Source: Bog-473 sp963828825
GTDB taxonomy: Bacteria; Actinomycetota; Acidimicrobiia; Acidimicrobiales; RAAP-2
Length of the DNA stretch: 64,000 nt
NCBI GenBank assembly: GCA_963828825.1
Contig: CAWHGF010000007.1
Span: 1,116,001-1,180,000, forward strand
Direction of reading: 5' to 3'
Shown here: positions 55,075 to 64,000 of the stretch, one piece after another
Position numbering within the stretch: position 1 is the stretch's first letter
How the letters are laid out: each line of letters starts with the position of its first letter
Translations under genes and position numbers: made by a program
The notes under the pieces: generated by a model
What the model saw: only the letters and a program-made list of their open reading frames with translations
Databases searched by the model: none
Told to the model about the DNA's origin: nothing

Positions 55075-55131
55075 GTGCGCAACAATTGTGAAGGTGCGCA
55101 ACAGTTGTGAATGTGCGCAACAGTTGTGAAT
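55075..55131. repeat. three 19-bp tandem iterons
   Basis: GTGCGCAACAATTGTGAAG at 55075-55093 and two copies of GTGCGCAACAGTTGTGAAT at 55094-55112 and 55113-55131, followed by a partial GTGAC. Each unit contains the imperfect palindrome CGCAAC-A-GTTGTG. They lie about 100 to 150 bp upstream of the chaplin-like gene start, where a regulator would bind. A role for the adjacent dCTP deaminase gene (stop at 55247) is unlikely, because the array lies past its end. Confidence 0.9.
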
Positions 55132-55246
55132 GTGACGACCGCTGCAAATGCGCCGAGGCATCGCGCGCGTACCGATCCCCACTACAGCGGATTTCGCTCG
55201 GTGTGCGCCCTGCGCACGAACCGCCGCGCCGCCACTCCGCCGGCGG

Positions 55247-56383
55247 CTACGCGCGTGAACGGCGGAAGTACCGGCTCAGTGTCTCTTCTTGTTGCTGATA
55301 GGACGATCCGATGCCCGACCCGTAGAGCGAGGTCGGCTCCTCGAGCATGCGCTCGAAAGTCAGCTTGCACACCGCCTGCCCGTTCTCCACCATGAAGGGG
55401 ACGTCGTGGGCGCGCACCTCGAGCGCGGCGCGCGAACCCCGGAAGCCTCCCGTCGGATCGAACCCGAAACCCGGATCGAAGAACCCGGCGTAGTGGGTGC
55501 GCAGCTCGCCGCTGGTCGGGTCGTACGCCGTCATCTCGGCGGCCAAGTTGGGCGGAATGCTCACCGCCTCGTTCGACATGAGGAGGTAGAACCGCTTGGG
55601 GGATAGGACGAGGCGATCGCCGTCCTCCCGGAAGACGGGATCCCAGAAGGGCATCGGGTCGACCTCTGCGCCCGATGTCAGGTCGAGCAGCGGTGCGGAG
55701 TCCCGGGTGCTGTGCCCGACCTGACCCCGCTCGTCGCCCCGCAGATCGAGACCGAGGAAGAGCCCGTTCGAAAGGACCAGGTCGTCGACAGGGACCGGCG
55801 TGCCCGACTTGTAGAGGATCGGCTCCTCCAGATGGGTCAGCCGGACCTCCTCATCGCTGAGCCAGGGGCGGCCAATGGACAGGCGGAGCTGGTTGAGCGT
55901 CAGGTCCTCACGGACACGGACGGCAAAGGAGAGTGGCACGACCTCCAGGTAGAGGGGGCCGTGGTAACCCGGGGCCACCTCGTCGAACCGGTCGCTGTTG
56001 TCCGTGATGACCCGGGTGAAGACGTCGATCCGGCCGGTCGAGCTCTTGGGGTTGGCCTTGCCCCGCAACCCGGCGGGAAGGTCGAGGCGCTCCTTCAGCT
56101 CAATCAGGTAGGGGCAGCGGGCCTCCAGCATGGCGCCGTCTCGACGGAGGTCGATCTCGTCGAGGATGTAGTCCTTCAGCTTCCGCTCGACCGAGTCGGA
56201 CCCGGGCAGGAAACTGCAGCGGATGCGCAGGGCCCGTTCCCCGAGGCGCAGGTCGAGGCTGGCCGGTTGCACATTGGCCTCGGGGATGTTGAAGCGGCCG
56301 GCGTCGATGTAGCCGGCGCGGATGGCCCGCTCGAGGAGCTGACCGGGGAGCACCCCTTCGGACGACGGCTGGAGGTTCAGCAC
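55247..56383 (-). CDS. dcd: dCTP deaminase (PF06559-like, dcd)
   Basis: About 378 residues from the GTG at 56383 (VLNLQPSSEGVLPGQLLERA), near the family's usual length. The frame is open further upstream but that extension is not conserved. The core segments QPASLDLRLGERALRIRCSF, IDLRRDGAMLEARCPYLIEL and GLRGKANPKSSTGRIDVFTR match the 2'-deoxycytidine-5'-triphosphate deaminase family, and the nucleotide-binding GYHGPLYLEVVPLSFAVRVR follows. A second beta-barrel half has ALEVRAHDVPFMVENGQAV. The enzyme converts dCTP to dUTP for dTTP synthesis. The gene is on the minus strand. Confidence 0.9.
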   Translation of the reverse strand: MLNLQPSSEGVLPGQLLERAIRAGYIDAGRFNIPEANVQPASLDLRLGERALRIRCSFLPGSDSVERKLKDYILDEIDLRRDGAMLEARCPYLIELKERLDLPAGLRGKANPKSSTGRIDVFTRVITDNSDRFDEVAPGYHGPLYLEVVPLSFAVRVREDLTLNQLRLSIGRPWLSDEEVRLTHLEEPILYKSGTPVPVDDLVLSNGLFLGLDLRGDERGQVGHSTRDSAPLLDLTSGAEVDPMPFWDPVFREDGDRLVLSPKRFYLLMSNEAVSIPPNLAAEMTAYDPTSGELRTHYAGFFDPGFGFDPTGGFRGSRAALEVRAHDVPFMVENGQAVCKLTFERMLEEPTSLYGSGIGSSYQQQEETLSRYFRRSRA

Positions 56384-56706
56384 GGAAATCGCACCGGGTC
56401 GCACTCTGTTCGTCCGGGCACACACAGAGCAAAGCACGTGGCGTCGCGCCGCGAAAGGACCGGTGGGGACGAGGTCGGGCACAGCCTGTGGACGACTTGG
56501 GGAAGATTCGGCAGACACAGGGGTTCCGCAGGTAGCAACCCTCATCCACAAGGGAGGTACCGGACCCGGTGGGCGGCGCTTCGCCGCTCGGGCAATGGGA
56601 CTGCCCTCGTGTACCCCAGGTCCGCCAAAGTTCTCGGCTTTCGTGTTAGAGATGGCGGGACAAGGGTCGGCTCGAGGAGCCCCGTCGCGGAGGGGAGTGT
56701 GACCCG
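56384..56706. other. 323-bp divergent promoter region
   Basis: Nothing gene-like is supported between the deaminase (minus) and the coiled-coil protein (plus). No repeat, hairpin or riboswitch was recognised. Confidence 0.5.
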
Positions 56707-57306
56707 GTGCCAGCAGGTCACGCGGACGCGCCCGGTGGCGACCAGGCTGACGACACTCCGGACCCCCCGCTCCGGGACCGCCCGATCCTCCTGGTCGATA
56801 TCGATCGGCTTCTCGAGGGCTCGGCCGACGTCGAGCACCTGGACCACGAGGCCCTGCGGACCTGGAGGAGCGACCTCACGCTCGTCCTGGAGTCGCTGAC
56901 CTACGCCCTTGACATCCTCGCCGCCGACGTGGCGATCCTGCGCCATGCCAGCGCCGCGGAGGTCCCGGACGGTCAAAGCGTGGTCGACGACCTCCCCGAG
57001 GTCCTTTTGGACCCCGACCCGCAGGGGGGCCGGTCGTCCGAGCCGGGTGACGAGCAGGGCGACCCTGAACTGAGCGAGGACCTCTTCAGGCGCACGGACC
57101 AGCTGCTGTCGGCCCACCAGGAGATGGCCGTGGTGGACCTGTCCTCACCGTTCGACGTGGCCGGCTCCCTCGCCGTGATCGAGGAGCAGCTCACCGCCCT
57201 GGCCGAACGCCAGGAGGCCGTCGAGGCCCGCTTGCAGCAGATCAGGGCCGCCATCATCCGCCGCTACGAGGAGGGGGAGGCCTCCGCCCGCGACCAGCCG
57301 GCCTGA
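56707..57306 (+). CDS. coiled-coil protein of unknown function
   Basis: A 199-residue protein from a GTG start (VPAGHADAPGGDQADDTPDP). The middle helix (LRTWRSDLTLVLESLTYALD, ILAADVAILRHAS) and the C-terminal helix (AVIEEQLTALAERQEAVEAR, LQQIRAAIIRRYEEG) look like coiled coils, joined by an acidic disordered stretch (about 95-150). I considered an RsiG-type anti-sigma factor but did not see its E-x3-S-x2-R-x3-Q-x3-D signature. It lies 100 bp upstream of the D-aminoacylase on the same strand. Confidence 0.7.
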   Translation: MPAGHADAPGGDQADDTPDPPLRDRPILLVDIDRLLEGSADVEHLDHEALRTWRSDLTLVLESLTYALDILAADVAILRHASAAEVPDGQSVVDDLPEVLLDPDPQGGRSSEPGDEQGDPELSEDLFRRTDQLLSAHQEMAVVDLSSPFDVAGSLAVIEEQLTALAERQEAVEARLQQIRAAIIRRYEEGEASARDQPA

Positions 57307-57406
57307 GCGGGCCTCGGAGCACGGTTGCCCGGAACGGTAAGCTGACGGGTCGTCAGATTTGGGCGCACCCGGCACCGGCCGCGTTGCGCCCGCTCCCGGA
57401 GGTCCC

Positions 57407-59134
57407 ATGCTCGACTACGTCATCCGATCCGGCACGGTCATCGACGGGACCGGGGAGCCCGGCCGTCTCGCCGACATCGGGATCCGGGGCGGCCGGATCG
57501 TCGCCGTCGGCCGGATCGAGGAGGCGGGAACGGTCGAGTTCGACGCCGGCGGGCTGACGGTGATGCCCGGTGTGGTCGACCCGCACACCCATTACGACGC
57601 GCAGCTCTTCTGGGACCCCCTGGCCTCCCCCTCCAACGTGCACGGCGTGACCACGGTCATCGGGGGCAACTGTGGGTTCACGCTCGCCCCCATCAACGCC
57701 GAGGACGCCGACTACATCCGCCAGATGATGGCCAAGGTCGAGGGGATGCCGCTGGCCGCCCTGGAGAACGGCGTGCCGTGGAACTGGTCGACCTTCGGGG
57801 AGTACCTCAACGCCCTGGACGGCCGGCTGGGCGTCAACGCCGGGTTCCTGGTGGGGCACTGCGCCCTGCGGCGCAAGGTCATGGGCGCCGACCGCGGGGA
57901 AGAGGTGGCGTCCGACGACGAGATCGCCGCCATGCGTGCGCTTCTCGCCGAGTCCCTCGAGGCGGGTGGACTGGGGTTCTCGTCCTCCCAGTCGCGTACC
58001 CACTCCGACGGCGCTGGCCGCCCGATCAGCTCGCGCTACGCCGACCGGCGCGAGATGCTCGCCTTCTGCGAGGAGGTGGCCGCCCACGAGGGCACGACCC
58101 TCGAGTACATCACCAACGGGTGCCTGGACTCGTTCACCCCCGAAGAGGTCGACCTCATGACGACCATGAGCGTCACCGCCCGCCGGCCCCTCAACTGGAA
58201 CGTCTTGACGGTCGACGCCCGCTCCGCCGACCGGATAGAGCATCAGCTTTCCGCCTCGTCGGCCGCGGCCGCCGCAGGCGGACAGATCGTCGCCCTCACC
58301 ATGCCGACGCTCGTCCCCATGAACATGAGCTTCCGCACGCACTGTGCGCTCTTCCTCATTCCCGGGTGGGGCGATGTCATGGGGCTCCCTGAAGCGGAGC
58401 GGATGCGCCAGCTGGCGGACCCCGCCGTCCGTGCTGTGCTCGACGAGCGGGCGCACGCCAAGGAGGCGGGGGTCTTCCGCGGGCTCGCCCGCTGGGGCAC
58501 CTACGTGATCGGGGACACGTACGCGCCGGCCAACGACGGGTGTGCCTTCCGCAGTGTGGCCGACATCGCGGCCGAGCGGGGCACGCCTCCCTTCGACACC
58601 CTCCTCGACATCGTCCTGGCCGACGATCTGCGTACCGTCCTGTGGCCCAACACCGACGACGGGGAAGAGGCCACCTGGGGACTGCGGGCGGAGATCTGGA
58701 GCGATCCGCGCGCCATGGTCGGTGGCTCCGATGCCGGCGCGCACCTCGATCGCATGTGCGGGTCGAGCTATCCGACGGCCTTCCTCGGTGACTGCCTGCG
58801 CGGTCGCAAGCTGGTGCCGGTGGAGAAGGCCGTGCACATGTTGACGGCGCAGCCGGCCCAGCTGTTCGGGCTGCGCGAGCGAGGTCTGATCCGCGAGGGG
58901 TACGTGGCCGACCTGTTCGTCTTCGATCCCGAGACGGTCGGGTCCGAGCCCGCACGGCTCGTGCACGACCTCCCGGGGGAGACCCCACGGCTCTATGCCG
59001 GCTCGCACGGGGTCGTGCGGGTTCTGGTCAACGGAGTCGAGACCATCCGTGATGGCGCCCCGACCGGCGCGTTGCCGGGCACGCTCCTGCGATCCGGCCG
59101 CGACACCGCCTCGGTGATCCCCGCCCCGGCCTGA
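57407..59134 (+). CDS. N-acyl-D-amino-acid deacylase family amidohydrolase
   Basis: A 575-residue TIM-barrel metallohydrolase from the ATG at 57407, preceded by GGAGGTCCC. Motifs: MPGVVDPHTHYDAQLFWDPL with the metal HxH, GVTTVIGGNCGFTLAP, with the Cys/Gly region of the family, AGFLVGHCALRR, GGLGFSSSQSRTHSDGAGRP, and DAGAHLDRMCGSSYPTAF with the catalytic Asp. A C-terminal small beta domain (GYVADLFVFDPETVG) completes the fold. It is close in pattern to the D-aminoacylase/N-acyl-D-glutamate deacylase group. Substrate unknown. It precedes signal peptidase I by 37 bp. Confidence 0.9.
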   Translation: MLDYVIRSGTVIDGTGEPGRLADIGIRGGRIVAVGRIEEAGTVEFDAGGLTVMPGVVDPHTHYDAQLFWDPLASPSNVHGVTTVIGGNCGFTLAPINAEDADYIRQMMAKVEGMPLAALENGVPWNWSTFGEYLNALDGRLGVNAGFLVGHCALRRKVMGADRGEEVASDDEIAAMRALLAESLEAGGLGFSSSQSRTHSDGAGRPISSRYADRREMLAFCEEVAAHEGTTLEYITNGCLDSFTPEEVDLMTTMSVTARRPLNWNVLTVDARSADRIEHQLSASSAAAAAGGQIVALTMPTLVPMNMSFRTHCALFLIPGWGDVMGLPEAERMRQLADPAVRAVLDERAHAKEAGVFRGLARWGTYVIGDTYAPANDGCAFRSVADIAAERGTPPFDTLLDIVLADDLRTVLWPNTDDGEEATWGLRAEIWSDPRAMVGGSDAGAHLDRMCGSSYPTAFLGDCLRGRKLVPVEKAVHMLTAQPAQLFGLRERGLIREGYVADLFVFDPETVGSEPARLVHDLPGETPRLYAGSHGVVRVLVNGVETIRDGAPTGALPGTLLRSGRDTASVIPAPA

Positions 59135-59171
59135 TCCCCGACATCCCGCGCCGCCGTCTAGCCTGCGTCCG

Positions 59172-59846
59172 GTGACGCCCGACCCGACCGATCCGGTGCT
59201 CGCCGTCGACGCACCGCCTTCGGGACCGCCCTCGGTCGGCCCTCCGGGTGTCGAGAGCCCCGCCGCAACCAACCCCGCCGATCACACTCCGACGCGCTGG
59301 ATCACCGAGGCGGTCATTGTCGTCGTGGTTGCCGTCCTCGTGGCGGTCCTGCTCCGGGCGTTCGTCGTCCAGACGTTCTTCATTCCGTCCGGGTCGATGG
59401 AGCCGACGCTGCAGATCGGCGACCGCATCCTCGTGAACAAGCTGAGCTACCACCTCCACAGCGTCCAGCGGGGCGACATCGTGGTCTTCTCCCGGCCACC
59501 GACCGAGAACTGCGGTGGGCCCGAGGTGAACGACCTTGTCAAGAGGGTGATCGGGCTCCCGGGCAATGTCATCTCGCTCTCGGGCGGCTACGTCTACATC
59601 GACGGCAAGCGCCTCGATGAGAGTTGGCTCCCCGCCTCCGAGCAGGGGGTCACGGTCGCGGGACCGGCCGGCAACAGCTCGAACCTGGCCCGCCCGTACC
59701 GGGTTCCGGCGAACGACTACTTCGTCATGGGCGACAACCGCACCGACTCGTGCGACAGCCGGTACTGGGGACCGATCAACAGGTCGCTGATCGTCGGCAA
59801 GGTCGAGCTTCGCGTCTGGCCGCTCTCGTCCCTGCACCTCTTCTGA
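59172..59846 (+). CDS. lepB: signal peptidase I
   Basis: A 224-residue protein with a disordered N-terminus, one membrane helix (about 43-65, TEAVIVVVVAVLVAVLLRAF) and a periplasmic-type catalytic domain. The Ser-Lys dyad is Ser75 in IPSGSMEPTL and Lys124 in DLVKRVIGLPG. Box D-like RYWGPINRS and the MGDNRTDSCDSR segment follow. It removes Sec signal peptides and would process the secreted proteins in this window. The start is a GTG close to the D-aminoacylase end. It converges with gyrA. Confidence 0.95.
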   Translation: MTPDPTDPVLAVDAPPSGPPSVGPPGVESPAATNPADHTPTRWITEAVIVVVVAVLVAVLLRAFVVQTFFIPSGSMEPTLQIGDRILVNKLSYHLHSVQRGDIVVFSRPPTENCGGPEVNDLVKRVIGLPGNVISLSGGYVYIDGKRLDESWLPASEQGVTVAGPAGNSSNLARPYRVPANDYFVMGDNRTDSCDSRYWGPINRSLIVGKVELRVWPLSSLHLF

Positions 59847-59876
59847 GCCACGCCGGACCCGGCGGAACCGCGGGAC

Positions 59877-62393
59877 TCAGCCCTCTTCGTCGGTCTCCGC
59901 GTTCACGCGTGCCACCGCCGCCACGCTCTGGCCCTCATCGAGGTTCATGACACGGACCCCGGTGGCGTCCCGTCCCTGCGAAGCGATCTCGCGGGCCTGG
60001 GTGCGGATGACCACTCCTCCCGAGGAGACCAGCAGGATCTCCTCGTCCAGCGCCACCATGAACGCGGCGACGACGGTGCCGCGCGTGCCGGTCAGCCGGA
60101 TGCCCCGCACTCCCTGTCCCCCGCGGGCCTGACGGTTGAAGCGCTCGAGCTTGGTGCGCTTGCCGTAGCCGGCGTCGGTGACGATCAGGATGTCGGTGTC
60201 GTCCGCCGCCACGTCCAGGGACACCACGGCGTCCCCGGTGCGCAGGCGGATGCCCCGCACGCCGGCGGCGTCGCGGCCCATGGCGCGCACGTCTCCCTCG
60301 TTGAAGCGGATCGTCATGCCGTTGCGGGTCACCTCGAAGAGGTCGTCGTCGCCGGACGTGGCGACCACCCGGACCAGCTCGTCGCCGCCGCGCAGGTTGA
60401 TGGCGATGAACCCCTCGCGGCGCGACTTGTCGTACTCGCTCAGGGCCGTCTTCTTCACCTGCCCGAGTGCGGTGGCGAACACGAGGAACTGATCGGGTGA
60501 GAAGTCCCGCGTGGCGATGATCGCCGTGATCGACTCGTTCGGCGCCAGCGGCACCAGGTTGATCGCCGCCGTCCCCCGGGCGGTCCGGTCCTTCATCGGG
60601 ATCTCGTGCCCCCGCAAGCGGTAGACCTTGCCCTGGTTCGAGAAGAGCAGCAGGTAGGCGTGGGCGGAGGTGTGTACCACCTGGCTGACCAGGTCCTCCT
60701 CCTTCAACCGGGCCCCCTGGACGCCACGTCCGCCGCGGCCCTGGGTGCGGAAGGCGGCCGCCGCCACGGACTTGATGTAGCCGGCGCGGGTCATCGTGAC
60801 GACGATCTCCTCGTCGGAGATGAGATCCTCCACTCCCATCTCACCGGGATCGTGGGTGATGACACTGCGACGGGGATTGTCGAACTTGTCGCGGATGGCG
60901 GTCATTTCGGTCTCGATGACGCCACGCAGCTTGCCGTCGTCCGACAGGATCGCCTCAAGCTCGGCGATGGTGGCGCGCAGCTCCTCCATCTCGGCCTCCA
61001 GTTCGGAGCGGCCGAGCCGGGTCAGGCGACCCAGGGTCATGTCGAGGATGTGGGTGGCCTGCACCTCGGTGAACGAGAAGGGCTCGGCCATCAGCGCGGT
61101 GCGGGCCTCAGGTCGGTCCGCCGACGCCCGGATGGTGGCGATGACCTGATCGAGCATGTCGATGGCCCGCAGCAGGCCTTCGACGATGTGCGCCCGGTTG
61201 CGCGCCTTCTCCAGGCGGTAGGCGGAGCGGCGCTGAATGACCTCGATTTGGTGGTCGATGTAGTGCGAGAGCGCCTGGGCGAGGTTCAGCGTGCGGGGCA
61301 CGCCGTCGACGAGGGCCAGCATGTTCACGCCGAAGCTGGTCTGCAGCGGCGTCTGCTTGTACAGGTTGTTCAGGACGACGTTGGCGTTGGCGTCGCGCTT
61401 GAGCTCGATGATCAGGCTCGGCTGCTGGTTGGCCGAGGCGTTGCGCATCCCGCTGATCCCGTCGAGGTCACCGGCGCGCACCAGTTCGGTGATCTTCTGC
61501 TCGATCACCTCGACGGAGGTCTGGTACGGCAGCTCGGACACGACGATGCGGTCCCCGGTGCGGCCCTCCTCGATTTCGGCGACGGCCCGCATCTTGATGG
61601 AGCCGCGGCCCGTCCGGTAGGCGTCGAGGATCCCTTGGCGGCCCAGGATCTGCGCGCCCGTCGGGAAGTCGGGGCCCTTGACGAACTCCATGAGCTCATC
61701 GGGCGTGGCTTCGGGATGGTGCAGCACGTGGATGGCCGCGTCGATCACCTCGCCCATGTTGTGGGGCGGGACGTTGGTCGCCATGCCCACGGCGATGCCC
61801 TGGGAACCGTTGACGAGGAGATTGGGGAAGCGACCGGGGAGCACCACCGGCTCCTGGGCCGAGCCGTCGTAGTTGGCGATCATGTCGACGGTCTCTTCGT
61901 CGATGTCGGCCATCAGCTCCAGGGCGAGCGGGGCCAGGCGGCACTCGGTGTAACGCATGGCGGCTGCGCCGTCGTCGGGGCCGCGTCCGCCGAAGCTGCC
62001 GTGCCCGTCGATCAAGGGGTAGCGCAGCGAGAACTCCTGGACCATGCGGGCCAGTGCCTCGTAGATGGCCGAGTCGCCATGCGGGTGGTACGTCCCCATG
62101 ACCTCGCCCACGACCTTGGCGCACTTGCTGTGGGGCCGGTCGGGACGCTGCCCGTTGTCGAACATGGAGTAGAGGATCCGGCGGTGCACCGGCTTGAGCC
62201 CGTCCCGCACGTCGGGCAGGGCGCGGGCGACGATGACCGACATGGAGTACTCGAGGAACGAGCGCTCCATCTCCTCCTGGATCTCTATGGGCTCGATGGA
62301 CCCGCTGACCGGCTCATCGGCCTCAGGTGGCGTCCCGCCGCCCCCGCCCGAGCCTGCTCCCCCGCGGCCCGAGCCGCGTGTCGACTGTGGCAT
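59877..62393 (-). CDS. gyrA: DNA gyrase subunit A
   Basis: An 838-residue GyrA with a longer N-terminal Gly-rich tail than usual. It has catalytic Tyr148 in GAAAMRYTECRL, the fluoroquinolone-region helix HPHGDSAIYEALARM, and DRIVVSELPYQTSVEVIEQK. The C-terminal pinwheel has six-bladed repeats such as QGRGGRGVQGARLKEEDLV and RQARGGQGVRGIRLTGTRG. The residue equivalent to E. coli Asp87 is Glu112. It is 26 bp downstream of gyrB and forms the gyrBA pair. Confidence 0.97.
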   Translation of the reverse strand: MPQSTRGSGRGGAGSGGGGGTPPEADEPVSGSIEPIEIQEEMERSFLEYSMSVIVARALPDVRDGLKPVHRRILYSMFDNGQRPDRPHSKCAKVVGEVMGTYHPHGDSAIYEALARMVQEFSLRYPLIDGHGSFGGRGPDDGAAAMRYTECRLAPLALELMADIDEETVDMIANYDGSAQEPVVLPGRFPNLLVNGSQGIAVGMATNVPPHNMGEVIDAAIHVLHHPEATPDELMEFVKGPDFPTGAQILGRQGILDAYRTGRGSIKMRAVAEIEEGRTGDRIVVSELPYQTSVEVIEQKITELVRAGDLDGISGMRNASANQQPSLIIELKRDANANVVLNNLYKQTPLQTSFGVNMLALVDGVPRTLNLAQALSHYIDHQIEVIQRRSAYRLEKARNRAHIVEGLLRAIDMLDQVIATIRASADRPEARTALMAEPFSFTEVQATHILDMTLGRLTRLGRSELEAEMEELRATIAELEAILSDDGKLRGVIETEMTAIRDKFDNPRRSVITHDPGEMGVEDLISDEEIVVTMTRAGYIKSVAAAAFRTQGRGGRGVQGARLKEEDLVSQVVHTSAHAYLLLFSNQGKVYRLRGHEIPMKDRTARGTAAINLVPLAPNESITAIIATRDFSPDQFLVFATALGQVKKTALSEYDKSRREGFIAINLRGGDELVRVVATSGDDDLFEVTRNGMTIRFNEGDVRAMGRDAAGVRGIRLRTGDAVVSLDVAADDTDILIVTDAGYGKRTKLERFNRQARGGQGVRGIRLTGTRGTVVAAFMVALDEEILLVSSGGVVIRTQAREIASQGRDATGVRVMNLDEGQSVAAVARVNAETDEEG

Positions 62394-62419
62394 GTGCTCC
62401 CTACTCCCGGTCCGGCCGC

Positions 62420-64000
<1,581 letters not shown>

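Noticed and set aside
56707..57306. RsiG-type anti-sigma factor
   Set aside because: Coiled coils are present but the c-di-GMP-binding signature was not seen.

Overview
The window is a high-GC, gene-dense bacterial chromosome segment, most likely from an actinobacterium and plausibly an uncultured member of the Acidimicrobiia. The grounds are an FhaA-type FHA protein beside tRNA-Leu(CAG), gyrB-gyrA, chaplin-like and LAFTG sortase-anchored surface proteins, a DosS/DosR-like pair, and YWLVASDGG surface repeats. In mycobacteria fhaA and a leucine tRNA lie close to the origin, as does gyrBA, so this is probably an origin-proximal segment. No rRNA, phage module or CRISPR array was seen.

Layout. 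1-0.85 kb: 5' part of fhaA and tRNA-Leu(CAG), whose 3' end is duplicated just downstream. 1-11.7 kb: an accessory stretch, visibly lower in GC from about 3.3 to 7.8 kb, with a broken transposase, hotdog thioesterases, small membrane proteins, a DHFR-like reductase, a DUF899 protein, an enoyl-CoA hydratase and SRPBCC proteins. 11.7-21.1 kb: an FtsX-type ABC exporter whose ATPase carries a C-terminal cyclic-nucleotide-binding domain, next to two large convergent cyclase-domain/AAA/TPR proteins. 21.4-24.5 kb: an amidohydrolase and an MFS transporter with a large external loop. 24.7-39.1 kb: a Wzx/Wzy-type exopolysaccharide operon on the minus strand. 39.4-43.3 kb: a DUF4012 protein converging on a secreted GH26-like enzyme that is preceded by a probable c-di-GMP-I riboswitch. 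43.4-48.3 kb: a DosS/DosR-like pair, a small hypothetical gene with an upstream repeat array, a degenerate GGDEF protein and RNase D. 48.3-50.9 kb: acyl-CoA synthetase and aldo/keto reductase. 51.0-55.2 kb: a cell-surface block with two paralogous membrane-anchored low-complexity proteins and a seven-module chaplin-like protein with a 19-bp iteron array upstream. 55.2-64 kb: dCTP deaminase, a coiled-coil protein, D-aminoacylase, signal peptidase I, gyrA and the 3' part of gyrB.

Function. Much of the window serves the cell envelope. An initiating sugar transferase, several glycosyltransferases, flippase, polymerase and chain-length/kinase protein build and export a polysaccharide. The GH26-like enzyme, DUF4012 protein, LAFTG proteins and chaplin-like protein are surface or secreted partners, and signal peptidase I would process them. 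Signalling inputs may include c-di-GMP (riboswitch and GGDEF remnant), cyclic nucleotides (cyclase-like domains and the cNMP-binding ATPase) and oxygen or redox state (DosS-like GAF kinase).

Caution on quality. At least ten genes, including the essential gyrB, are split by single-base frame changes, often in GC-rich or homopolymer runs. I read most of these as sequencing or assembly indels, not pseudogenes, and give whole-gene coordinates with the apparent shift positions.
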